From the NCBI GenBank assembly GCA_029251865.1, contig JAQXCN010000056.1, positions 1 to 49,485 of the forward strand: a DNA stretch of 49,485 bases, written 5' to 3'. The translations under genes and the position numbers were made by a program. The notes below the pieces were generated by a model, which saw only the letters and a program-made list of their open reading frames with translations, was not told the DNA's origin and did no database searches. The stretch comes from Crocinitomicaceae bacterium. Its GTDB lineage: Bacteria; Bacteroidota; Bacteroidia; Flavobacteriales_D; Crocinitomicaceae. Of this stretch, positions 42,422 to 49,485 are shown one piece after another (the stretch's first letter is position 1; each line of letters starts with the position of its first letter).

Positions 42422-43927
42422 TTACGTTATTAAATTTTCACCATCCATTTCTTTTGGAACCTTTATTCCAATCCGGTTAAGTACAGTTGGCGCAATATCT
42501 GCGAGCTTTCCATTTTTCAAGTCTCCCTGTTGTTCCGAAACAAAAATAATAGGGACAGGATTTGTGGTGTGTGCAGTATGAGGACTCAAGTCTTCATTTA
42601 TAGCCAAGTCAGCGTTTCCGTGATCGGCGATGACAATAAATTCATAACCCAACGCTTTCCCTTTTGAAAGGATTTCTTCAAGACATTGGTCCACCGCCTC
42701 TACGGCTTCTATAATTGCTTGAAAAACACCTGTATGACCAACCATGTCAGGATTAGCGAAATTCAAACAAATAAAGTCTGGTTCCTTATTTTCCATGTAG
42801 GTAATTATTTTTTGTTTTACCTCAGGAGCACTCATCTCGGGCTGCAGATCGTATGTGGCTACTTTTGGAGAATTTACCAATATCCTTTCCTCATTTCTAA
42901 ATGGGATTTCCCGACCTCCGTTGAAGAAAAAAGTTACATGCGGATATTTTTCAGTTTCAGCAATTCTTACCTGTGTTTTATCATTTTGCGAAAGCACTTG
43001 CCCGAGTGTGTTTTTAAGATTGTCTTTTTCGAATACAATTTTTACATCTTTGAACGACTCATTATATCGGGTCATACAGCAAAAATGTAACTGCAAAGCA
43101 CTCATTTTAAACTCAGGAAAATCTTTTTGTGTCAAAGCCGTAGTGATTTCTCTGGGTCTATCCGATCTGAAATTAAAGCATATAACAACATCTCCTTGCA
43201 CAATAGACCCTTCTTGGTCTAATAATACAGGGGCAATGAATTCATCTGTAATTCCAGAGTTATAGGATGCTTGAATTGCATCTTCAGGGGAAGAGAAAGC
43301 TGTCCCTTTGCCATGAACCATTAAGTCATATGCTTTTTTAATGCGTTCCCATCTATTGTCTCTATCCATGGCATAATATCTACCTATTATGGAAGCAATC
43401 TTTACCGGTTTGTTTTTAATAAATAATGAGAGCCGTTCCATAAACTTAAGGCCGCTTTTTGGATCACAATCCCTTCCATCTGTAAAAGCATGAATGTAGG
43501 TTTGCTTATGATTTTGTGCCTCAGCCATTTGACAAAGTGCATGAAGGTGTTCTTGGGAACTATGAACTCCACCATCAGAGACAAGTCCAATTAAGTGCAC
43601 TTTTGTACTTTGTTCTTTCGCTTTTTGAAAAGCCTCAAGTAAAACCTCATTTTTAAAGAAAGCTTCACTTTCAATACTTTTATTGATTCTACTGAGTTCC
43701 TGATATACCACTCTTCCAGCGCCAATATTGAGATGGCCTACTTCTGAGTTGCCCATTTGGCCTTTGGGAAGCCCAACAGCCTCTCCAAATGTGGTGAGCG
43801 TTGCGTTGGTGTAGTTTTCTAATAAAGAATCAAAACAAGGCGTTTTTGCTAAATGAATGGCATCCGAGCTGTTTTTTGCACCGATGCCCCAACCATCAAG
43901 AATAATTAAACCAATTTTATTTTCCAT
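42422..43927 (-). CDS. gpmI: 2,3-bisphosphoglycerate-independent phosphoglycerate mutase
   Basis: 501 residues of the alkaline-phosphatase superfamily. D11 in LDGWG and the phosphorylated S61 in GQMGNSEVGHLNIG are the N-terminal metal and catalytic residues. HLIGLVSDGGVHSSQEHL, FTDGRDCDP, FNFRSDRPREIT and, near the end, DHGNAD are family motifs in the correct order. It converts 3- to 2-phosphoglycerate in glycolysis and gluconeogenesis with Mn. Length is normal. Its start overlaps the end of the sensor-kinase gene by 11 bases. Confidence 0.97.
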   Translation of the reverse strand: MENKIGLIILDGWGIGAKNSSDAIHLAKTPCFDSLLENYTNATLTTFGEAVGLPKGQMGNSEVGHLNIGAGRVVYQELSRINKSIESEAFFKNEVLLEAFQKAKEQSTKVHLIGLVSDGGVHSSQEHLHALCQMAEAQNHKQTYIHAFTDGRDCDPKSGLKFMERLSLFIKNKPVKIASIIGRYYAMDRDNRWERIKKAYDLMVHGKGTAFSSPEDAIQASYNSGITDEFIAPVLLDQEGSIVQGDVVICFNFRSDRPREITTALTQKDFPEFKMSALQLHFCCMTRYNESFKDVKIVFEKDNLKNTLGQVLSQNDKTQVRIAETEKYPHVTFFFNGGREIPFRNEERILVNSPKVATYDLQPEMSAPEVKQKIITYMENKEPDFICLNFANPDMVGHTGVFQAIIEAVEAVDQCLEEILSKGKALGYEFIVIADHGNADLAINEDLSPHTAHTTNPVPIIFVSEQQGDLKNGKLADIAPTVLNRIGIKVPKEMDGENLIT

Positions 43928-44813
43928 TCGGTAGTTCGATTATAAATTTTGTTCCTCGAGGACTATTGTTTTCGCATTGAAGTTTTCCGTTGTGAAGCTC
44001 TACAAATTCTTTAGTGATAAATAGACCAAGTCCACTGCCTTTTTTAGATCTTGAAATCTCACTTCCAATTCTATAAAACTTATCAAATATGCGAGTTTTT
44101 TCATAGTTCGGAATCCCAGGTCCTTCATCGGCAATAGATATCGTACATTTCTTATCACGTTGAACTGCTGTTATTGTGATTTTTGGTGTTTCTACTGAAT
44201 ATTTTATTGCGTTCTCAAGTAAATTATTCAGAATGGTTTCAATCATGTAGGTATCTGCTATTATGCTATCGACTTTACAATCAATATCAAAGCTTGCAGC
44301 GGTGTTGATTTTTTTGAGTTCTTCTGTGGTTCTATTTAAAAACGAATTTAATGGGAAGACATCAGCCTTTGGTGCAAAGTCATCGTTTTCTAGACGCGAG
44401 GCGTTTAAAATATTATCGATCAGTGTCGAGAGTCTCTGATTTGCAGAAAGGGCTTTGGAAAGTAAATCTTCCCGATCTTCCTCGTTCAGTTTCCTTTTAA
44501 GGAGTGTTTGCAGCACAAGCTGAATAGAAGTAAGTGGTGTTTTTAACTCATGAGTCACAGAGAGCATAAAATTGTTCTGTCGTTTTGAGAGCTCAATTTC
44601 TTTACCAATGGATTGCTGAATCTTCCAAAAACCAGCCATAAGGATTAGAATGAATACGCCTCCTTCGCCAATAATCATAATTATTCGGCGAGAAGTATCC
44701 TGTTTAGATTGGTCTGCAAGTGCACCGAGATCAAGGATCTGATACCCCCACCAAATAAATTGAAGAAGCACATAAAAGGCCAACAGGTAAATGAGGATTT
44801 TGGATTTTGTCAT
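43917..44813 (-). CDS. Sensor histidine kinase with minimal sensor region
   Basis: 298 residues: two membrane helices (about 6-25 and 43-62) separated by a loop of only about 17 residues, so there is no periplasmic sensor domain. The H-box is SVTHELKTPLTS with H88. N-box LNNLLENAIKYS (195-206), G1 DEGPGIP (229-235), F-box IFDKFYR and G2 GSGLGL (259-264) complete the kinase. It probably senses the membrane or a protein partner. No response regulator is adjacent. It sits between gpmI (11-base overlap) and a polysaccharide deacetylase gene (two-base gap). Confidence 0.93.
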   Translation of the reverse strand: MTKSKILIYLLAFYVLLQFIWWGYQILDLGALADQSKQDTSRRIIMIIGEGGVFILILMAGFWKIQQSIGKEIELSKRQNNFMLSVTHELKTPLTSIQLVLQTLLKRKLNEEDREDLLSKALSANQRLSTLIDNILNASRLENDDFAPKADVFPLNSFLNRTTEELKKINTAASFDIDCKVDSIIADTYMIETILNNLLENAIKYSVETPKITITAVQRDKKCTISIADEGPGIPNYEKTRIFDKFYRIGSEISRSKKGSGLGLFITKEFVELHNGKLQCENNSPRGTKFIIELPNGK

Positions 44814-44815
44814 CT

Positions 44816-45424
44816 TTATGATAAGCGCTGAAAGCTTAGGTTTTTTTGTTTAACAATTCGTATTACACTCGGAAGACTTTCCATCATGTTTCGCTTACTT
44901 TTTATACTATTATGAAATAATAAAATATCCGTTCCTTTGATGCGCTTAGCATTTGAAATAATGGTATTGGGATTCATGTTTTTTTTGTAGTCTTGCGCAT
45001 TCCATGTCCACATAATAATTTTTTTCCCAAGCGCTTTTATTTTTTTCACCTGTTTTAAATTAATCCGGCCGTATGGCGGTCGAAAAAGCGATGAATGGTG
45101 TATTTCATCTGTTTTATTTAAAGCCTGTAAATAGGAATCTATCGATGTTCTAATGCCTTTTTCATGTGCATAGGTATGGTTACCTATTGCATGTCCATCA
45201 TCTAGTATTGATTGAAATATATCGGGATACTTTGTCATGTTTTTCCCAACACAAAAAAAAGTCGCTTTAATGTTTTCTTTTTTGAGTAAATCGAGGACCC
45301 ACGGTGTCGTTAGTTGATCAGGCCCATCATCAAAGGTTAGATATACAGCATTCCTATTTTCGCCCTTCCAGACCCTCCTGCTGAACAGAAGTTGAACGAG
45401 CAAAGGAACCCTGAAAAACATCAT
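44816..45424 (-). CDS. Polysaccharide deacetylase (NodB-type)
   Basis: 202 residues of the CE4/NodB domain. Motif 1 is TFDDGP (D32, D33), motif 2 HTYAH (H83, H87), motif 3 RPPYG (R115-G119) and motif 5 LLFHNS (H171). A metal-dependent deacetylase of GlcNAc or MurNAc residues in peptidoglycan or a polymer is predicted. It has an N-terminal hydrophobic stretch (MMFFRVPLLVQLLF) but no obvious cleavage site. The gap to the DUF2723 gene upstream is five bases, so the two are likely co-transcribed. Confidence 0.93.
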   Translation of the reverse strand: MMFFRVPLLVQLLFSRRVWKGENRNAVYLTFDDGPDQLTTPWVLDLLKKENIKATFFCVGKNMTKYPDIFQSILDDGHAIGNHTYAHEKGIRTSIDSYLQALNKTDEIHHSSLFRPPYGRINLKQVKKIKALGKKIIMWTWNAQDYKKNMNPNTIISNAKRIKGTDILLFHNSIKSKRNMMESLPSVIRIVKQKNLSFQRLS

Positions 45425-45429
45425 ATTGA

Positions 45430-48400
45430 TTACTTTAAGGTGTAATTATATTCAGTGGCCATATTTATCATATGTTCCTTAAATAGTTGATTCAACATCT
45501 CCAAACTTTCAGAAATCCCTGATGTCGACAATTCGTTATCAATTTTTGGGAGTATTTTACCGTATAATTTGTCAAGAACAGCATCGATTTCTTTTTTGAA
45601 TGGTAGCTCTTGAGCAGCTCCTCGCATTTTAAAGCAGGCATCAGCAGCGGCAAAAAGGTCATCTCTATTGCTATTCATTGTTCCTGGAGCAATGGTGAAT
45701 TCAGCAGGGCTATTGTCAAAGTAGTCAAAAACACTTTCGTAGATTTTAAGTAGTTTTCTTCCGAGATCGGTTGCTTTTTTGCCTTCCCCTATAACCGCAT
45801 AAAGCTGCACATATTCAAATAGACAACCACTTGTTCTTGGACTGTAGGCGTTATTTCTAATACGGTTCATATCTAATGATGTGATAGGATCATTTCCAGT
45901 AACCTCACCAAAATCAATAACTGTTTCAACTGGCATGAGTGCTAGAGAGCGGTCTAAGACTTTCGCAGCTTTTTCTTTAGCGCCTTCGTAATACAATTGT
46001 TCGGCGAGTAACAAGAAGTCCGTTCGGTAGTGTGAGGTGTGTCTTCTTGCATAGTAATCTGTGAGAACGTCTGGGTTCGCCATGTCACCATAAGCATATT
46101 CATTCATTAGTTTTGAATACATTTTGTCGACATTGAAAAAGTTTTGTTTTTCATTCGTTAATAATGGATTTTTAGGAGGGCAAGGGTTTAACTCGTAGGC
46201 GACTCCAACTTGTTTAACATATCCTTTTTGAAGTAGTCTTGTTGCAAACTTTGACCCTCTATTACTTGAAAAATAGATGCCTCGTTTCCAATCGAAATTG
46301 CTGAGAATATCAAGCATCATGATTTCTTCCCTAGAAATCCTGTCGATTCCATTATAGCTAATTGAGATACTTTCAGGACAACGTTCTACTTCATCCTCAC
46401 CTATAATACCAGCTTTTAAGGCATTTTCTTTATTCACTTGTAGTGTGAAGTTTTTGGAAGGGAATATATTCGCTTTTGCACCTCTGCGCATTTCAAGAAC
46501 ACCTTTATCCTCGCGCACAAATTGCATTGCTTTAGTCAAGTCAATAGACTCCCATCCCGTTTCGAAGTTTTCAAAAGGGGAGCTTAAAAGATTCAACGCA
46601 CCGATCGTTGCGTTATACTTGTCTTCGTCTCCTTGACCATAACTTCTTAATTTACTTTCGAGTAGAGGGTAGAGCTGCTTAAGAACCATATACTGACTGG
46701 TTATCGAATCACTAAAGCTTTTATTTTGATAGGTATTCAAGAAACTCATGAGTTTCTGTGATTGACTTTTCGTGGTAGGTTCCATAACCTCAATTTGATA
46801 GAGGATGTTTTGAACAGCATTCCGGAAAGCAGGGAATTTAATACGCGCTACATTTTTATTATTACCATTTTCAAGTCGAAGTTCTATAATCTCCTTTATT
46901 GTGGCCCTCGTAATATTTGAGCTTCCAATAATATTACTTAGCTCTGTGAAGTATAATTGATCAGTTGTACCACCATACATTAGAATCTGATCCTCACTAA
47001 ACTTAATTGGTAGAGGTGCTGATTCATAAGCTTTCATCTTCATTTGATTCGTATACCAGTCCGTGCCCATAAGCGATAAATTGCAAACACGTACATCTGT
47101 TCGGAAGCCTTCAACCTCTTGCGCATACCACAGCGGGAAGGTATCATTATCACCATTGGTGAAAATTATACCATTTTTCTCGCAGGATGCCAGATAGTTC
47201 TTTGCAAGATCACGGGCTGTTGTTTTTCCGTGTCTGTTATGATCATCCCACCCCTGAGAACCCATTATTAATGGAACCATTAACCCTATTATAGCTCCTG
47301 AAGAAAGGCGAAGTTTCGCATTATGAAGATTTACACGGCTTTTCAAGAAGTCCATAATTGCATAAACACCGAAAGCAATCCACATGGCAAAGAAATAAAA
47401 CGAGCCAGCATAGGCATAATCTCGCTCTCTTGGTTCAAAGGGCTTTTGATTCAAATACACAACAATTGCAATACCTGTAAAAAGGAAGGCTAAGGTTAGC
47501 ACAAAAGCATCCTTTGGTGACTTACGATAATGGAATATAAGCCCAATAAGGGCAAAGATGAGGGGGATGAAATAAAATTTATTGTTTGATTTATTATCTC
47601 TTGTATACATAGGTGCATAATCTTGATTCCCCAGTCGCGCATTGTCAATGAACCCAATCCCTGAGATCCAGTTTCCTCTCATGTTGTCACCATGTCCTTG
47701 GATGTCGTTTTGTCTTCCTGCAAAATTCCACATGAAGTAGCGGAAGTACATCCAATTCAATTGATAACTAAAGAAATAGCTTAAGTTTTCTCCAAATGTT
47801 GGGATTCGTTCTTTGTCTGTTCCAATTTCACCATTTCCTTCTGCAGTTGGGTCATAACCAGACCAGTATTTATAACCGGAGACATGGCGCGGAGTACTAG
47901 AATACATTCTTGGAAAAAATGTAGTTTGACTGTAGGACGGTGTCGCTCCTTTCCTAATGGAGGCATTACTTTCGAAGTATTTTTCAATAATAGACAAACC
48001 TTCTGAGTTTTGGTTTGCCATCCAAGTTTTGGCATCTTCCTCATTCACAAAAGCTTTTAAATCAGCATCTCCATCTCGAACAACCCACCTTCTCAAGTAG
48101 TAAGCTGAAAGGTCATTCCATTCGTCTTGTGGAGCCATCTCAGAATTCCAATATTGACCGTTAAGAAGTGGCGCACTGCCATACTGCTCTCTTTTTAAAT
48201 AGGAATGAAGGGTAACAAGGTTTTCGGGATCATTCTCATCTAAAGGCGTGTTTGCGTTAGAACGAATAACAATCACTGCAAAGGACCCATATCCAATTAA
48301 TAAAAAGATAAGTCCCATTAGCGAATTCGCAAGCAAGGTGTTTTTTTTCTTGTTCGCATACCTTACTGCCCATATACAAGCTCCGATGAGAAGTGCAAAA

Positions 48401-49215
48401 AACATTATTGATCCAGAATAAAAAGGAAGTCCAAGACTATTAACATAATACACTTCAAATTTGGAGGCTATCGAAATCGTTCCCGGTATAATCCCTTCTT
48501 GAATGAAGCCTAGAACTGCAATGGAAAGTAAACCTGCCAAAATAAATCCTTTAGGCGTTGTTTTTTTAACTCTGAAGTAAATCAGATATCCAATTGCTGG
48601 TACAACGAGGATGCCAAGAAGGTGCACTCCAATAGCCAGGCCGAGCAAAAACATAATTAATAGCAACCATTTATTCGGGGATGTCCCGTTTGTGAAATTG
48701 CTTTTTTCATAAAGTGCCATAGCTTCATCCCATTTTAGGATCGCCCAAAAAATCACTGCTGTGAATAATGAGGCCATTGCATATACTTCGCCTTCAACGG
48801 CAGAAAACCAAAAAGATTCAGAAAACGTATATGCCAAAGCTGCAATCGCAGCGGAGATGAAAACCGCAGCTTTATCAGAATCTTCGAGGTCAGATTTAGA
48901 TTGTAGAACAAGTTTTTTGAGTAAAATAGTCAAGGACCAGTACATGAAAAGAATCGTAAAGGAACTTGAAAATGCAGACAAGGCATTGATGAAGTAAGCG
49001 ACATGCTCTGGTGCAGCAAAAAATGAGAAAAGACGTCCTAGCAGCATGTATAAAGGGGCTCCGGGAGGATGTCCTACCTCAAGTTTGTAAGCGGCGGTTA
49101 TATATTCTCCACAATCCCAAAGGCTTGCTGTATCCTCGATGGTGAAGAGGTAGACTAATGACGCGATAGCAAAGACAGCCCAACCTGTTACTTTATTGAT
49201 AAAAGTATAATTCAT
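45430..49215 (-). CDS. DUF2723 membrane protein (GT-C glycosyltransferase-like)
   Basis: 1261 residues. The N-terminal half is strongly hydrophobic (about 13 membrane helices by eye). It carries the DUF2723 signature: DTASLWDCGEYITAAYKLEVGHPPG near residue 30-50, where the Asp in the first loop is the equivalent of the catalytic acid in GT-C protein mannosyltransferases, and ALAYTFSESFWFSAVEGEVYA. The second half has GDNDTFPLWYAQEVEGFRTDVRVCN and a large soluble C-terminal region (about 700-1261). Role is unproven; O-glycosylation of secreted proteins in Bacteroidota is a reasonable guess. It is the first gene of a minus-strand operon. Confidence 0.9.
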   Translation of the reverse strand: MNYTFINKVTGWAVFAIASLVYLFTIEDTASLWDCGEYITAAYKLEVGHPPGAPLYMLLGRLFSFFAAPEHVAYFINALSAFSSSFTILFMYWSLTILLKKLVLQSKSDLEDSDKAAVFISAAIAALAYTFSESFWFSAVEGEVYAMASLFTAVIFWAILKWDEAMALYEKSNFTNGTSPNKWLLLIMFLLGLAIGVHLLGILVVPAIGYLIYFRVKKTTPKGFILAGLLSIAVLGFIQEGIIPGTISIASKFEVYYVNSLGLPFYSGSIMFFALLIGACIWAVRYANKKKNTLLANSLMGLIFLLIGYGSFAVIVIRSNANTPLDENDPENLVTLHSYLKREQYGSAPLLNGQYWNSEMAPQDEWNDLSAYYLRRWVVRDGDADLKAFVNEEDAKTWMANQNSEGLSIIEKYFESNASIRKGATPSYSQTTFFPRMYSSTPRHVSGYKYWSGYDPTAEGNGEIGTDKERIPTFGENLSYFFSYQLNWMYFRYFMWNFAGRQNDIQGHGDNMRGNWISGIGFIDNARLGNQDYAPMYTRDNKSNNKFYFIPLIFALIGLIFHYRKSPKDAFVLTLAFLFTGIAIVVYLNQKPFEPRERDYAYAGSFYFFAMWIAFGVYAIMDFLKSRVNLHNAKLRLSSGAIIGLMVPLIMGSQGWDDHNRHGKTTARDLAKNYLASCEKNGIIFTNGDNDTFPLWYAQEVEGFRTDVRVCNLSLMGTDWYTNQMKMKAYESAPLPIKFSEDQILMYGGTTDQLYFTELSNIIGSSNITRATIKEIIELRLENGNNKNVARIKFPAFRNAVQNILYQIEVMEPTTKSQSQKLMSFLNTYQNKSFSDSITSQYMVLKQLYPLLESKLRSYGQGDEDKYNATIGALNLLSSPFENFETGWESIDLTKAMQFVREDKGVLEMRRGAKANIFPSKNFTLQVNKENALKAGIIGEDEVERCPESISISYNGIDRISREEIMMLDILSNFDWKRGIYFSSNRGSKFATRLLQKGYVKQVGVAYELNPCPPKNPLLTNEKQNFFNVDKMYSKLMNEYAYGDMANPDVLTDYYARRHTSHYRTDFLLLAEQLYYEGAKEKAAKVLDRSLALMPVETVIDFGEVTGNDPITSLDMNRIRNNAYSPRTSGCLFEYVQLYAVIGEGKKATDLGRKLLKIYESVFDYFDNSPAEFTIAPGTMNSNRDDLFAAADACFKMRGAAQELPFKKEIDAVLDKLYGKILPKIDNELSTSGISESLEMLNQLFKEHMINMATEYNYTLK

Positions 49216-49250
49216 GTTTATTTAAATCCTTTAATAGACTCGCGAATTTA

Positions 49251-49282
49251 CGAATATTCGTTTGTATTTTAAACTATACAAA
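49251..49282. promoter_or_regulatory. Two adjacent palindromes upstream of the DUF2723 gene
   Basis: CGAATATTCG (49251-49260) is a perfect 10-base palindrome. It is followed directly by TTTGTA, ten bases and TACAAA (49261-49266 and 49277-49282), an inverted repeat. Both lie 36 to 67 bases upstream of the ATG at 49215, where a repressor or activator could bind. Confidence 0.3.
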
Positions 49283-49348
49283 TCGTAAAAAGAGAAGCGC
49301 AAGCATATAATTTTTGTTAATAGCGCTTTTTAAATTAAATTTAGTTGT

Positions 49349-49356
49349 TAAATTTG
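49349..49356 (+). promoter_or_regulatory. -7 element TAAATTTG upstream of tRNA-Gln
   Basis: A perfect TAnnTTTG 28 bases before the tRNA. No good -33 box at 17-23 bases. Confidence 0.45.
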
Positions 49357-49384
49357 CACCGAAATTAAAACTAATTTCAAACAT

Positions 49385-49457
49385 TGACCCATAGTGTAAC
49401 TGGCAACACGTCTGTTTTTGGTACAGAAGAGTCTAGGTTCGAGCCCTAGTGGGTCAA
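49385..49457 (+). tRNA. tRNA-Gln (anticodon TTG)
   Basis: 73 bases fold into a complete cloverleaf: acceptor TGACCCA/TGGGTCA (7 bp, beginning with the weak U1-A72 pair expected of tRNA-Gln), D stem GTGT/ACAC, anticodon stem TCTGT/ACAGA with loop TTTTGGT (anticodon TTG), variable AGAGT, T stem CTAGG/CCTAG with loop TTCGAGC and discriminator A73. The 3' CCA is not encoded (CAG follows). Confidence 0.95.
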
Positions 49458-49485
49458 CAGTTATAAAGAGTGAATGTTAGCGCAT

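Noticed and set aside
42687-43265. Long plus-strand frames opposite gpmI
   Set aside because: gpmI is complete with all family motifs on the minus strand; the opposite frames are non-homologous and lack starts in context.
49251-49330. A second tRNA or riboswitch before tRNA-Gln
   Set aside because: The sequence is too AT-rich to form a cloverleaf or a conserved riboswitch core; only palindromes and a -7 element are supported.
1-49485. Phage, defence island, CRISPR or transposon
   Set aside because: No integrase, transposase, Cas, restriction or toxin-antitoxin gene, no repeats array and no att-like duplication at the tRNA were seen.

Overview
The window is an ordinary, densely packed piece of chromosome from a Bacteroidota bacterium, most likely a marine flavobacterium (Flavobacteriales). 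The DNA is AT-rich and most starts lack an obvious Shine-Dalgarno. Several promoters match the Bacteroidota -7 element TAnnTTTG. Other markers are a type IX secretion (T9SS) C-terminal sorting domain, a DUF2723 protein, a long type-2-like isoleucyl-tRNA synthetase, a PnuC/ribosylnicotinamide kinase pair and signal peptides ending in AQ. I cannot name the genus from sequence alone. About 48 protein genes and one tRNA-Gln(TTG) are present. There is no rRNA, CRISPR array, IS element, phage or recognisable defence island, and no gene-free stretch exceeds 300 bases.

Layout. 1-557: start of a secreted protein that runs off the left edge (minus). 695-5406: degenerate SDR, small membrane protein, orphan sensor kinase, nitronate-monooxygenase-like flavoprotein, secreted M14 carboxypeptidase. 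5481-7253: overlapping pnuC, ribosylnicotinamide kinase and SCO1-like genes. 7328-10297: overlapping rRNA pseudouridine synthase, lipoprotein, outer-membrane protein and pth, followed by a fatty acid desaturase. 11523-12976 (minus): heme-type membrane protein and a T9SS-exported GH25 lysozyme. 13147-14592: asnS. 14644-16230 (minus): ECF sigma factor, acidic-tailed putative anti-sigma and a Spy/CpxP-like protein, closed by an intrinsic terminator. 16444-21215: secreted protein of unknown function, ileS, biotin carrier protein.

21217-21763 (minus): DUF2141 protein preceded by an unlisted 42-residue membrane protein. 21799-25350: galE, outer-membrane protein, tatD and asparaginase with overlapping ends. 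25352-26020 (minus): FtsE-type ATPase. 26160-30954: giant TPR protein and outer-membrane beta-barrel. 30967-34001: quinone-oxidoreductase-like enzyme, small CxxC protein, TPR lipoprotein, membrane protein. 34063-38947: propionyl-CoA-type carboxyltransferase, PGI/PMI, lipB, serine hydrolase, small conserved-looking protein. 38975-42356 (minus): second serine hydrolase and a SulP transporter with a long extra C-terminal domain. 42422-49215 (minus): gpmI, second sensor kinase, polysaccharide deacetylase, DUF2723 protein. 49385-49457: tRNA-Gln.

Most genes are housekeeping or envelope functions packed into short operons with 1-14 base overlaps. The most notable single observation is that IleRS carries G-I-H-H in place of the class I HIGH signature, an arrangement associated with extreme mupirocin resistance in some type 2 IleRS enzymes. 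Other points of interest are the extra SulP domain, -7 elements a few bases from start codons (possible leaderless mRNAs), the 42-residue protein, and an SDR whose catalytic YxxxK has become SxxxR. I see no clear previously undescribed multi-gene system.
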